A stretch of DNA of 64,000 nt. Origin: Gaeumannomyces sp. JS-464 (Eukaryota; Ascomycota; Sordariomycetes; Magnaporthales; Magnaporthaceae). The stretch lies in NCBI GenBank assembly GCA_002197995.1, contig NGZR01000004.1, positions 2,604,001 to 2,668,000 of the forward strand. Direction: 5' to 3'. Position numbers and translations under genes: made by a program. Numbering within the stretch: the stretch's first letter is position 1; every line of letters starts with the position of its first letter. Positions 34,465-45,853 of this stretch are shown one piece after another. The notes below the pieces were generated by a model. That model searched no databases. It saw only the letters and a list, made by a program, of their open reading frames with translations, and was not told where the DNA came from.

Positions 34465-37066
34465 ATGCGTCTCTTTGGCGCATCCTCACTTCTTTTCGCC
34501 TTGCTCCTGTGGGCAACGGCAGAGGCCTACTGGCTTGGAGATATTTCTCGTGAGGACCCAGCCCCTGATCGCCTTGCAACAACTTCGGCACAACGTGTCT
34601 CCTAACTCTTTTCTTTCGATCAGACCAGGGCCGGACGCCCCATGCCCCTGCGGGATATAACGTCTATCGCAACGTCAAGGATTTCGGGGCTCGCGGTAAG
34701 TGGTTCATCCCGGGGACGCTGTGCAGGAAGAACCTCGTGGCCTGTGGCAGTGGCTGATGGATGACCGGACACTTCAAGGTGATGGCGTCACGGACGACAC
34801 TGCCGCGATCAACGCGGCGCTCCAGTCAGGGGGCAGGTGTGGGCGCGGCTGCGCATCGACCACAACCACCCCGGCGCTCGTGTATTTCCCTGCTGGCACA
34901 TACCTGATATCCTCGTCGCTCCTCCCGCCATACTTCACCATGATGATTGGCGACGCCTCGAACCCGCCCACGCTCAAAGCCACCGCCGGCTTCTCTGGGT
35001 TCGGCCTTATCGATGGGAATCCGTACTACACGAGCGAGTTGAACTGGATTGCTGTCAACAACTTTTACAAGCAGGTCCGCAACTTCATCATCGACACGAC
35101 AAACATTGCCCCCGGCACGGCGGCGACGGGCATCCACTGGCCTACCAGCCAGGCGACAAGTCTGCAGAACATCGTCTTCCGCATGCCCACCGCCCCTGGA
35201 GTAGTGCATGTTGGTCTGTTCATCGAGAGCGGGAGCGGCGGGTTCCTGTCTGACCTCACCTTCATCGGCGGTGCCACGGGAGCGTCGATGGGCAACCAGC
35301 AGTACACCATGAGGAATCTGGTGTTTAGGAACTGCCAAACAGCCATCATCCACCTGTGGGACTGGGGATGGACGTACCACGGCCTCGACATCCGGGACTG
35401 CGGAACCGGCATCGACATGTCGTCCCTGACGAACACGGGCACCCAGAACGTGGGCTCGCTGACCCTCATCGACAGCAGCTTCACCAACGTCCCCGTCGGC
35501 ATCAAGACGGCCTTCTCGGCCAACTCGCAGCCCCGCACGGCCGGCAGCGTCATCATCGAGAACCTGTCGCTCAACAACGTGCCCGTGGCCGTGACGGCCT
35601 CAGGCGCCACCGTGCTCCAGGGCTCCGCCGGCGCCATGACCATCGCGGCCTGGGGCCAGGGCCACCAGTACGTGCCCAACGGGCCGAACCGCTGGCAGGG
35701 CAGCTTCACGCCGGCGCAGCGCCCGGCCTCGCTGCTGGCGGGCGGCTCGTCGCGCTACTTCACGCGCTCCAAGCCGCAGTACGAGTCGCTGCCAGCCTCG
35801 GCCTTCCTGACGGCCCGCTCGGCCGGCGCGCGCGGCGACGGGTCCTTTGACGACACGGCGGCGCTGCAGCAGGCGCTCAACACGGCGGCCGCCCAGAACA
35901 AGGTGCTCTGGCTCGACCACGGCATCTACCGCGTCACCTCGACCATCACCATCCCGCCCGGCTCCCGCGTCGTGGGCGAGGCGCTCCCCATCATCATGAG
36001 CTCGGGCGCCGCCTTTGCCGACATGAACAACCCGCGCGCCGTCGTGCGCGTCGGCGCCGCGACGGGGACCGCTGGCTACGTCGAGCTGTCCGACTTCATC
36101 GTGGGGACCCAGGGCGCGCAGGCCGGCGCCGTGCTCATCGAGTGGAACCTGGCCACGTCGGGCACCCCGAGCGGCATGTGGGACGTGCACACGCGCGCGT
36201 GGGCGGCTTCGCCGGCAGCAACCTGCAGGTCTCGCAGTGCCTCAAGACGCCCGGCAGCGCCGCCGTCAACGCCAATTGCATCGCCGCCTTTATGGGCATG
36301 CACGTCACCCGGGCGGCCAGCAACCTCTACATGGAGAACTGCTGGATCTGGACCGCGGACCATGATATCGACGACCAGGCGCTGACGCAGACGACGATTT
36401 ATGCAGGACGTGGTCTTTGTAAGTTTTTTTTTTCGGTGTTTATTTTTTCCAAAGATTTCCAACTGACGATGCCTCTAGACATCGAGTCCGCGGCCGGGAA
36501 CATCTGGCTGGTCGGCACCGCCAGCGAGCACTTTGTTCTTTACAACTACCAGTTCGCAAACACTAGGAACATTTTTGGTAGCCAGTTCCAGACCGAGACA
36601 CCGTAAGTTCATCGTTATACCATCCCATTAAAATCCAGGTCCCCCCCATTGCTAACCGTCCCAACTTGGGATCTAGATACTTCCAGCCAACACCGACGGC
36701 CAATGTCCCCTTCCCCGCCGTGGCGTCGCTCAACGACCCGGACTTCAGCGCCAGCTGCCGCAACGGCGCCGGCAAGTGCAGCGCCTGGGGGCTGCGCGTC
36801 CTCGACTCGCGCGACCTCCTCGTCTACGGGGCCGGCCACTACAGCTTCTTCAACAACTACTCGACCGCGTGCTCGACGGTGGCGGCGGGGGAGAACTGCC
36901 AGGCCAGCATAATCGACCTCCAGGGCTCGCTGTCCAACCTGAGGATCTACAACCTCAACACGATCGGCTCGCTGAGCATGGTCGACAGGAACGGCGCGAG
37001 CCTGGCCGCGTGGCGGACAACATCAATGTGTTCCCCCAGACGATTGCCATGTTCAGGGCGAACTAG
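34465..37066 (+). CDS. secreted GH55 beta-1,3-glucanase (two apparent frameshifts)
   Basis: Extracellular glycoside hydrolase acting on beta-1,3-glucan. Exons: 34465-34549, 34624-34695, 34779-36418, 36479-36602, 36677-37066. A signal peptide is clear (MRLFGASSLLFALLLWATAEA). Two pectate-lyase-3-like beta-helix repeats follow: NVKDFGARGDGVTDDTAAIN in the first half, and RSAGARGDGSFDDTAALQQA in the second. Family-typical pieces are HLWDWGWTYHGLDI, IYRVTSTITIP, YVELSDFIVGTQG, GRGLYIESAAGNIWLVGT followed by ASEHFVLYNYQF, and FNNYSTAC. Two breaks: the CG repeat at 36192-36199 has two bases too many between WDVHTR and VGGFAGSN; near 37006-37012 one base is missing before VADNINVFPQT. Correcting both gives 770 codons, the usual GH55 length. 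Role: wall remodelling or nutrition/mycoparasitism-like digestion (inference). Confidence 0.92.
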
Positions 37067-37310
37067 GGTTGGGGGCTTTTGATCTTTTAGGTCAACGGGT
37101 TTGGTGTCTCTAGTCTAAGCTTTAGGACTTTATACGCTGCCGCGTGTGCAGCGTCTCCTGACGTAAATATCGCCGTTCTATGCGTGTGCTTGTTTAAACC
37201 TTCAAATTTTGCTTGCTTTTTTGTGCTTCTCTTGCATGACACCCTTGTAGATTCCACACAAATGCCCGGGTATACCCAGTACAGCCATGGTGTCCTCACC
37301 ACCGTCCCTT
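37067..37310. other. short convergent spacer
   Basis: 244 bp between the GH55 (+) and methyltransferase (-) stop codons; presumably both 3' UTRs. Confidence 0.5.
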
Positions 37311-38160
37311 TCAGTCAACGCACTTGCCCTCAGACCAGCGCACAACATAGCCATCGCAAGTCTTGCGCACCTCCTCGTCGCCGGGGTCGCCCTTGAACAT
37401 GACCTCGTCCATCCTCTTCTCGAGCACCTTGTCGACGACGAACCCGCGCTCGCGGACGACATCAAAAAACTTGAGGTCCCGCTCCCGCAGCCAGGGGCGG
37501 TAGCTCGTGAAGAAGACAAAGGCCCTGCTGTCGCGCGACCGCCGCAGCGCCAGCTCCAGCGTCCGGGCGATGTTGCCGTGCTCCGTGTGCCGGAACAGCA
37601 GGTCCGCCATGATCAGCACGTCGACGCCGCCGCCGCCGCCGCAGCCGCCACCGGGCATCCTGGCCAGCAGCCCGTCGACCGGGTGGCCCCAGACGTAGCC
37701 GTCGACGACGACGTGTCCGTCCTTGGGCTCGGGCACCAGCGCGCACTCGTCGACGTTGCGCTGCAGCGCCGCCAGGACGTCCGGGTCCGGGTAGTCGGTC
37801 GTCACGACGCCGCGCGCGCCGAGCGACGCCGCCACCAGGCTGGGGACGCCGGCGCCCGCGCCGACCTCGAGCACGGTGCGGCCGCGCACGAGGTCCGGGT
37901 GCGACTCGAGGTGGTCGGCCAGCACGCGGCCGCCGTTCCACAGGTGGTGCGCGTCCATGACGCTGTGGCCGACCAGGTGCAGCGTCAGGACGGCGCCGGA
38001 CGCGAGCGTGTGCGTCTCGGTGCGCGCGCGGCGGCGTCGGCGGGTAGAAGTCGGCCGGGTCCGCGAACATGTCGCCCGTCGCCAGGTCGTCGCCGTCGTC
38101 CTCGGGCTCGGTGTTGCCTGAGGACGGGTCGGGGCGGGCTGGTGGTGGTTGGTCCGGCAT
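37311..38160 (-). CDS. efm7: EFM7/Nnt1-like protein N-terminal/lysine methyltransferase (one apparent frameshift)
   Basis: SAM-dependent methyltransferase of the EFM7/Nnt1 type, which in yeast methylates the N-terminus and nearby lysine of elongation factor 1A in the cytosol. Single exon from ATG 38160 (MPDQPPPARPDPSS). Conserved N-terminal element DMFADPADFYPPTPP, then LTLHLVGHSVMDAHHLWNGG, SAM motif I LEVGAGAGVPSLVAA, motif II VVTTDYPDPD, GYVWGHPVD, and VDVLIMADLLFRH, FVFFTSYRPWLRERDLKFFD. The frame breaks in the GC-dinucleotide run at 38022-38030: the N-terminal element and the SAM domain are in different frames, one base too many (or two too few). Removing one base gives 283 codons. No intron boundaries explain the jump. 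Confidence 0.88.
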
Positions 38161-41100
38161 GGCTGATTGGTGTTTTTTTTTTTTTCTTTTTTCTTTTTTC
38201 TTTTTTCTTTTCTTTGGCTCCTCTTGTGCCCCTGAGGAAGCCACTCAAGCCCCTCCACGGTTGGGTTTTCGCGTGGCCAGCAAGAATGGCGGGTGATATG
38301 GATGCCAGTCTGATAATTGAACTCAATTAGGAAACAGTCTGCGTGGCGCTTGCTCCGGTTCCAGGACCCCGCGCGGATGCGAATATTGCGCGCGAATGAG
38401 ACGCCTCTAAACTTTCGTTTTTTTTTCTTCCCCGCGACTCGTTCGACGTGCGCCGTCCGATGACGCACCGTTGGAAACCCGCCGGATTGCCCCACATCAT
38501 TCGGGGACAGAACGGAACTGACGGACGCCGGGCTCGGGCCGCATTTGCATTGGGTTCACTCACGCTATTTTGTTCGTCTTGCCATTTATGAGCTAGTTCT
38601 CCTAAAGACTAATTCTGGGCGTCTGGAGCGTGTTCCAGAGCCTCATGTTGTGAAGATCATCGTTGTTTTCTCTGAAAATACTGATGAGAATCACGATGAG
38701 AATGACAGGCAAGGAAAAGGTAAGAAAGAACTGACGATAAAAAACAAAAGAAAAAAATCTTGGTCTCTAGTTTTACACCCATCAGCTCTGCTTGGTAGTG
38801 TTCTTTTGTCACAGCCACAGGCTGGTATAGGGATCTGCAGTGAACCGCCACAGATGTCTTCCGCTCATTAGCAACGAATGTAGACGCATACCTAGAAGGA
38901 CGCTCAAGGATCATGTTCACTCATGGATTTCATCATATTGGCCTTAAGGACTCTAAGCAGCACTGAAATCTCCTAGCGTCTTCACCTTGTAACACTCTAC
39001 TTACGCCCAGGGGTGATATTAGAGCTCACTGAGGAGGAAGGAAGATAGTCGCACATTATGACCACTTTTCATAAAGCCACCTAGCAGAGGATTAGCCTGA
39101 CGGGGAGAGCTCTCTCCAAACTTGCACATGAGATGACCCAGGGGCGGCTGATCCTCATCTCGCTCGCAAAGTCAGCCGGGTAGGCTGAGAGGAGAAAAAT
39201 CATCAATATTTTCAAACACGCCTCGGAGTAGTTCGGGACCGATTTGACCAGAGGTCCCATGACTGATGTGCTAAAAGTCCATCTCGTGGTTACGTGTGGC
39301 CTTGCTTCACGAAGGATATTGCACGAGGATGTGCGGCAAGCTATTGGCTCTTCATTCCCCATTCCACAGGACAACAACGCCCAGCCTCTCGTCAAACCGG
39401 TGCTTACGGCGGTCGAGCTTGAGGTAAGTTGCCCGTTTAGAGCAAGCGGCCGTAAATGCTCGATGTAAACTTCCTCATTCGTAAACGCGGTTGTACTCAC
39501 TTTGCGGATGTGATGTGGCGTCTTGCGTTATTGGCCCATATCATGTCAAGCCGGCCGGCCTACAAAGAAGCTGGCGGGTCCGCGAGCCACTTAAACGCTC
39601 TTAGCGAGAACCGTATGTGTTGGCTTGCATGGTACGGGCCACGTTTCCGGGCCGGTGTACTGGTACATGGCATCGAAGACCAGAGCCTGAAGGGCAGCCT
39701 CGGTACATGCCTCTTCAGCCTCCAACCATCCCCAACATCGAAGGGATGGTTTTTCATTGGAGGCGGGTATGTATTTTCTCCCTTACATCTTACATCTTAC
39801 TATAATCAAGTCAGACTGCCCATGTGATCAGTCATGTGGTGCCTCGCTTCTGCATGGACCTTTTTGTGCGTGTCCGCCTTCACGTAACTGTGTGCTTTCT
39901 TACTTGAGTTGTGTTCCCTGTGTTCTTCCTCTTGTACATGAGGCCATCTTTGCAGCACACTGCGTGTTTTTACAGATCCGTGGACTGTCCCAGCGAGTGA
40001 CGTGTCATTGGGCACATCTGCTCCGTAGGATGTACATCTCGGTCGGAGGGGAGGACATGTGCTTTAATGGCGGCAAGTAGCTTTCAATGGTCCACTACTT
40101 CCTGATGCCTCGTGGATATAAGTGGGCCACTAGGCGCCCTGCAGATGCTGCCGGAGCTTCCTCGGCTGCTGGGCAGAATATGGAAGCCTGGCAGAGGGCG
40201 TTGGGCCCTGGAGCTGTAGGTAGGTTAAGTTGCAGCGAGCGGCGCCCGCGGCCCTGCGGTTGTCGGAGCCAGTCGAGCGTGTGTGGCGTGAAGTTTTGTG
40301 GTTTATCGGCTGCCGCGCGGGCGTTAGCTTGCAGGAGGTCGAGGTTCCCTTCCCGATTCGGCAGCAGGCTCATTTCCAGACGGCCGCACCCTCATGCACC
40401 TCTTGCATGCCATGCCGGCCAGGCAGCCTCTTTCCCGGGCAGATGCTTCGCAGGCTCCGAAAAGCGTCCCGCAAGCGCGCGAGTAGACGGAGCGATGACG
40501 AAGTTGAGTGGGGTATTGGCCAATATTTGGGGCGAGTGCTCGGCCAGCAGCAGCACGCACTACCTGCACAAGGGGCAGCCATTCCCATGAGAGTTTTCCG
40601 GTTCGGAACGTGGGTAGGAGCTGGGGAGAAAAGGAATAAACACCTAGGTAGGTAAAACGGGATAGGAACTCATGTTGATGGTAAATTTGGATCAGAGCAC
40701 ACAGTCCAACTCTCAAAGGCCATACTTTGCGGCACCACTGCACCAGTGTCGGCATTAGGGCCCAGAGCTAATCTACTAACAAGTGAGATGGCACGTCTGC
40801 GTTAGTGTAATTAGTGCGTTTCTTGGACTTGGCCCAGGCAGCCGGCGTACAGGCGTTGGGTATGGGTGGTCAGCAGGGGGGTTTCCCTGGAGGACAGAAG
40901 CCTCATGGCAATCCTTCGCGCGACGCTGGGCGCGAATAGTGGAACCCCTGAAGAAAGCGAGGCCGGCCATGGCCTCTGGCGGTGTCAGCAGCCAAGCCAG
41001 GCGTGTGTATATAAACCAAGCCCAGCCCGCTCGATGAAAGGGCAAGGGCGAGTGGCAGCATGGCTCTGACAAAGATCTGCCTAATGCGCCGCTCTGGGAG

Positions 41101-42473
41101 AAAGGGAAGGGATAGGAGAACAGAAAAAAAAGCCAATGGACCAAGATGGGACGGCTGGTTGCAAGCCTGACAGCATGGTCGCCCGGTCTGTCGGCCCCCA
41201 ACGTCGCACACGGGGATTTCGGCACACATGGCAGGGGCCGGCTTGGCGGTGGCCCACGGAGCAGCGCCCGCCGCCATTGGGCGATTCACAAGGCCGCCTG
41301 CCGCATTTGGCAGGATTGCACGATCGACCAAAACTGCCCGTTTCGGATGCCCTCAACCAAGCCAGCCGGGTATTGGTGGAAGACACGCCGTTTTGATTTT
41401 TTTCTTTTTCTTTTTTTTTTTCTTGCCCTCACCGAATGTCGTGCTCCTCCCTGTTCTCCTCTCGTCGTGTTGTGCCCCGTCTTTTTTCGACGCTCTCACG
41501 CAGGTCGCCTTCGCATCCCCACCGCGCCCCCAGCGGCTCGTGGGCCACCAAACTTTGATGATTCCAAACCTGATGATGGTGACAAGGAGGCCTGCCAGCA
41601 TGGACGCCGCTCCGTCCGACCCGCGGTTTCGTTCCGCAGGCTAGTGGTACCTAACATCTCGGCCCCTAGCCCTGCAGCTGCCATGCCCCCTCGCTACATC
41701 TCGCGCTAGATTTCCCGTCCGGTGGGCTGGGAAATAGTCGCCCCATGCTGTTCCCTCCCAGCTGGCTCCGCTTGCCGGGATGTTTCTGATGCCGGCCTGG
41801 GAGTCGGTGCGGCACCCTGGGCTGCCTGCCCCTCCATCTGCGGGTGTAGTCTGCCGATCTTGACAGCACTTGCTAGCGCGTCTGTCGCCCTCTCTCAGCC
41901 CTCCTCTGCCTCTGGTCGTGGCCCGTTGGGCGCAGACAGCTTCCCACTTCCGCCCCTTACCCACCACCAACACCACCTCCACCACGCCGCGGGTGGCACG
42001 TTCGCTCTTCGGGTCCCGGTACCTCTTTGTCTGTTTCTCTTTGTCTCTTTCCCCCGCTCGAGTCAGCGAGCCAGCAGAGCCGACGACAGCACGGCCTCTG
42101 TTAGAGGCGTGCATCTGCGCCTGGGAGTCTTGCACTTGTTTCTGAGTCTTCCGTTTTCCATTCTTCGAGGTTACATACTCTTTTCGTCTCTGGGGCTAGG
42201 CGCTGTCGCCCGATAATTGAGAAGCACAAAGGGCGGGGGTCCCTCTCGCCCAGACATCCCTGCCCTGCTCAAGGATTTTGTCTATATGCCTCCCTATCTT
42301 GTTTCTTGGGAGTCCGTTCTGGGCTCTCTTCCTTAACATCTCATTACGCACCCACTGGGGCACTGTCCTGGACATCTGGCACGGGCACTAAGCTGCCCTC
42401 GTGCCATTTGCAAAAAGCCTCCCTCCTCCTTTGCCTCCTCGACAGCGGTGACGCAAGTCCCACGGACTCGGAC
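38161..42473. other. 4.3-kb intergenic region with a lower-GC stretch
   Basis: No supported gene. 38161-38215 is T-rich. 38550-40100 is visibly richer in A/T than its surroundings and may be decayed repeat or old gene DNA. (TTACATC) copies lie at about 39785-39800. A TATATAAA box-like sequence at 41008-41015 and CT-rich DNA at 41400-41480 and 42000-42060 could belong to the promoter/leader of the alpha/beta hydrolase gene downstream (inference). Confidence 0.45.
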
Positions 42474-43490
42474 ATGGCCTCAGCTCCCAGAACCACGGCG
42501 CCACCTAGGCAGATGCCCCTCTGGGATATGCTAAACACAAATATAGAGGAGACAAACGCCCTGCCGGCCGTCGGGGAGTACACGGTCGAGGCCGACGGCG
42601 TCAGGGTCTTTTACAGACACGCCGGGCCGACCGACGGCGCCTCGCCGACCATCCTCCTCCTCCACGGCTTCTCGAGCTCGTCCTTCATGTACCGGGGGCT
42701 GATGCCCTACCTGGCCGAGGCGGGCTACCGCGTCATAGCGCCCGACCTGCCGGGCTCCGGCTTCACCGACGTGCCCCGGGCGCGGCGCTACGCCTACACG
42801 TTTGCGAGCCTGGCGGCGACGCTCGAGGCCTTCGTCGACGCCCTGGCGCTCGGCCGCTTCGCCCTGTACGTCTTCGACCACGGCGCCCCCGTCGGCCTCC
42901 GCCTGGCGCTGCGGCGGCCCGACGACGTGACGGCCATCGTGACGCAGAACGGCAACATCTACGCCGAGGGGCTCGGCCAGCCCTTCTGGGGCCCCATCGA
43001 GGCCTACTGGGCCACGGCGGCGGGCAGCAGCAGCAGCAGGGCGGAACGCACGGCGCGCCGGCAGGCCATCAGCGGCGCCCTCGAGCTCCCGACCACGCGT
43101 TGGTGCCGGTCGTGGGGCTTGCCGGACGACGTCAGCGCCGAGCACGAGGCGGCGCTGGCCGAGGCCTGCCGCCTCGACCAGGCGCTGCTGGACCGGCCCG
43201 GCGTCAAGGACGCGCAGCTAGACCTCTTTTACGACTACCGCACCAACGTCGACATGTACCCGCGCTTCCAGCAGTACCTCTTCACGAGCCGCGTGCCGGT
43301 CCTGGCCGTCTGGGGCCGCAACGACCCGATATTCTCCCCCGAGGGCGCGCTCGCGCTGGGGCGGCACGTCGAGGAGTTTGAGATGCACTGGCTCGACGCC
43401 GGCCATTTTGCCCTCGACGGCAACGAGGCCCAGATCGCGGGTCTGATGCGAAGTTTCTTTGACACGTATTACGTTTTTAGTCCGTTTTAG
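42474..43490 (+). CDS. alpha/beta hydrolase, epoxide hydrolase/haloalkane dehalogenase type
   Basis: Single-exon 338-residue hydrolase, no signal peptide, probably cytosolic. Start at ATG 42474 (MASAPRTTAPPRQ); the upstream open frame has no better ATG. Visible motifs: oxyanion HG in ILLLHGFSSSSFMYRGLM, APDLPGSGFTDVP, nucleophile elbow VFDHGAPVG with Asp135, acid Asp284 in WGRNDPIFSP, and His311 in DAGHFALDG. An Asp nucleophile in this elbow is characteristic of the epoxide hydrolase and haloalkane dehalogenase branches (established for those families), so a C-O or C-halogen bond is the likely target; the actual substrate is unknown. The frame is intact. It is convergent with the 2OG oxygenase gene and two genes away from the NCS1 permease. 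Confidence 0.9.
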   Translation: MASAPRTTAPPRQMPLWDMLNTNIEETNALPAVGEYTVEADGVRVFYRHAGPTDGASPTILLLHGFSSSSFMYRGLMPYLAEAGYRVIAPDLPGSGFTDVPRARRYAYTFASLAATLEAFVDALALGRFALYVFDHGAPVGLRLALRRPDDVTAIVTQNGNIYAEGLGQPFWGPIEAYWATAAGSSSSRAERTARRQAISGALELPTTRWCRSWGLPDDVSAEHEAALAEACRLDQALLDRPGVKDAQLDLFYDYRTNVDMYPRFQQYLFTSRVPVLAVWGRNDPIFSPEGALALGRHVEEFEMHWLDAGHFALDGNEAQIAGLMRSFFDTYYVFSPF

Positions 43491-43955
43491 TCTCCGAGTT
43501 GGCTGCCCCCAGGGGAAGCGGCAGTACGCGAAAGGGCAACAGTCCATTGTTTTTTTTTTTTTTTTTTTTTTTGCTTTGTTGGGGATATGGATATCTATTA
43601 TACAACTAATTTCTGCAGCATAGCGAATCTGCTTGCTTGCATGTTCCCGCGACACAGATGCCTCGTGCAGAGGCAATGGGCATGGTTGGGCTGGACGGCG
43701 TTGAGAAGGGACTCTATTTTCTTGATGCTGGATCTTTATGTGGAAGCCTGTCGAGGCTTGTCTTGGGGGAGTCACTTATAGCATTTCACCCAACGAGGTG
43801 AAGCCAGTTGGTTCCTTATTTTGCTTCCTCCATATCCTATGTCACCTTAAAATGTCCCTTGCGCCCTAACGCCACGGTGTCGTGCATATTCCGCCACGAG
43901 GCGTGGAGGATCATGATCCAGAGCAGAGTGATCCATCTAGACTGGCCATACGTTT
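43491..43955. other. convergent spacer with T23 tract
   Basis: 465 bp between hydrolase (+) and 2OG oxygenase (-) stop codons. A T23 run occupies 43550-43572. No gene seen. Confidence 0.6.
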
Positions 43956-45086
43956 CTATTTCTTGGCCTCGAATGTTTTCTGATGGCGAAGCTGGCACCA
44001 TTCACCGCAGCTGATGGGCTCATACCTGGCCGGGTTGTCCTCGCTGACACAGGTGGGCAGGACGGCGCAGGTCTCGTTGAAGTTAAAGCCGAAGAAAAAC
44101 GGCATGGAGTAGCGGTCGACGGTGCTCCGGTTCCAGACGCGGTGGACGGTCGACTTGAAGCGGTCGTTGGATAGGCGCATGAGGAAGTCGCCAATGTTGA
44201 CGACGAGGGTGCCCGGCACGGGCGGCACGCGCACCCACTGGCCGGCCCCGGTGAGGACCTGCAGGCCGCCGACGGCGTCCTGCCACAGCAGCGTGAAGCA
44301 CTGCAGGTCCGTGTGGGAGCCGATGCCGACGTCGTGCGACGACACGGCCTGCGCGGCCGTCATGGCCGGGTAGAACTGGAAGACGCCGTCGGCGCCCGGG
44401 TACGTGACGAGGCCGTCGAAGTGGCGCTCGGGCAGGCCCAGGGCGAGCGCGAAGGCGCGGATTAGGCGGCGCGCCAGCGCCAGGCACTCCTGCCAGTAGC
44501 CGACGAGAGCGTCCTTGAAGCCGTCGAGGTGCGCGGTGCCTTCCCACACGAAGCCTTCGCCGCCGCGGATGTGGGGCGCTACCTCGGCCGGGACGGCGCC
44601 GTCGTCGTCGCCCGCGTGCTCCGGGTCGTGGCGCGGGTGGTAGCGGAAGGTGAAGCCCTCGCGTAGGTCGCGCGACTCCGAGGGCGAGAGCTGGCCCGAC
44701 GACCGGGGCGACCAGCCGCAGTAGTACTTCGACTTGGCCATGATGACGCGCTCCTTGAGCTCGTCGGGCTGGTGGAAGAAGCGGCGGACCTGCGTCTGGG
44801 CGTCGGCGATGCGCGCCTCGGGGATGCCGTGGCCCGAGATGTAGAAGAAGCCCGTGTGCTCGGCGGCTTCCCGGATCTGCGCGGCCAGCGCCTGGCGTGC
44901 GGCCTCGTCGCAGGAGCGGAGGGCGGATACGTCGATGATGGGCACCTCGTCCGGCCGGCAGTCGCGCGGCGGCGTCTTGAGCACGTCGCGGAACACGGGG
45001 CCGTAGGCCGTCAGGAGCTCCAGCTTGTACGTCTCGGGCCCGACGTCGTCCCCGGCGGCGGGGCTCGTGACGGCTGCGGCGGCCAT
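43956..45086 (-). CDS. 2-oxoglutarate/Fe(II)-dependent oxygenase (isopenicillin-N-synthase-like)
   Basis: Intronless 376-residue oxygenase with the two-part architecture of IPNS-like enzymes: an N-terminal DIOX_N-type part (VPIIDVSALRSCDEAARQ, TGFFYISGHGIPEARI) and a C-terminal 2OG-Fe(II) domain. Iron ligands: H258 and D260 in GSHTDLQCFTLL and H315 in STVHRVWN; R325 and S327 in RYSMPFFFGFN match the 2-oxoglutarate RxS motif. LVVNIGDFLMRLSNDRF is typical of the family. Start at ATG 45086 (MAAAAVTSPAAG). It is transcribed divergently from an NCS1 permease over a 767-bp region, which suggests the substrate might be the transported compound (inference). Fungal relatives include thymine-7-hydroxylase and secondary-metabolite oxygenases; the sequence alone does not choose between them. 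Confidence 0.92.
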   Translation of the reverse strand: MAAAAVTSPAAGDDVGPETYKLELLTAYGPVFRDVLKTPPRDCRPDEVPIIDVSALRSCDEAARQALAAQIREAAEHTGFFYISGHGIPEARIADAQTQVRRFFHQPDELKERVIMAKSKYYCGWSPRSSGQLSPSESRDLREGFTFRYHPRHDPEHAGDDDGAVPAEVAPHIRGGEGFVWEGTAHLDGFKDALVGYWQECLALARRLIRAFALALGLPERHFDGLVTYPGADGVFQFYPAMTAAQAVSSHDVGIGSHTDLQCFTLLWQDAVGGLQVLTGAGQWVRVPPVPGTLVVNIGDFLMRLSNDRFKSTVHRVWNRSTVDRYSMPFFFGFNFNETCAVLPTCVSEDNPARYEPISCGEWCQLRHQKTFEAKK

Positions 45087-45853
45087 CTTGGCGTAGGGGG
45101 GTATTCAGGGGTTGAAATTCTGGGATGCGGGGACGGGGGAAAATAGATGGGTCCGGTTACAGGTTGGCGGCCAGGGACCAGCTCTCTATGGTTCAAATCG
45201 AGGCCCCGAATACACGAAACGTAATTGATTAAATAGATTGCTAGGTGCATATAGAGAGGTGATACGGTATAAATCCACCACATCGCAAAAGCACCGGATC
45301 AAATTCATCGTGTGGTCATCCGAGTCCGAGAACGGAGGTCGGCGTGGACCGCGCAGACATCAGACGTGATCTCATCCTCTTGAAGGAACATTATCGAGAG
45401 AACAAGATGCCCCCGAGTCACGCGCACCCACCATTTCTCCGCAGTAAGCCACGCTGCACGGGAAACGTCGGTGATCGGATCCGACGCCGAGCACGCAACG
45501 CGGGGGTTCCACCGGGTCCACCGAGATAAGGGCAAGGTACGGGAAAGTGAATAAAATGTGTCGACGGCGGCAATAGTAGACCTTCGTTATCGACCCCCTG
45601 GCTCCGTCACCGCATCGTTGGGACGGGCTTGCTTATCGCCAATGGCTGGGAGGGAGGCGAAGAGAGCGCATATGCAGGCGAGGTAACTTCTTTAAAAGAT
45701 TCGGGGCTGCTGCCGTGGCGTAGGGCGTCAAAAAGCGCGTCTTGAGAGACCACCTGGGTACATAACCCCGGCGCGTCCCCCGTCTTCGCATCCGGCCTTC
45801 CCAGACCTCGCAGATTCTGCCCGCCGCACCCGCCTGCCTAGACAAGCCAGACA
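45087..45853. promoter_or_regulatory. shared divergent promoter with four HGATAR sites
   Basis: The only DNA between the start codons of the 2OG oxygenase (-) and NCS1 permease (+). HGATAR matches (AreA/NIT2-type GATA factor consensus): TTATCG at 45391-45396, AGATAA at 45524-45529, TTATCG at 45587-45592 and 45633-45638. About two would be expected by chance in a region of this size at even base composition, so enrichment is modest. Confidence 0.45.

Noticed and set aside
39081..39500. Minus-strand frame of 139 codons
   Set aside because: Starts with GTG and matches no family I know; kept only as a hint of decayed DNA in the lower-GC island.
45190..45200. GGTTCAAATCG, resembling a tRNA B box
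   Set aside because: The flanks do not form a T-stem and there is no A box or acceptor stem nearby.
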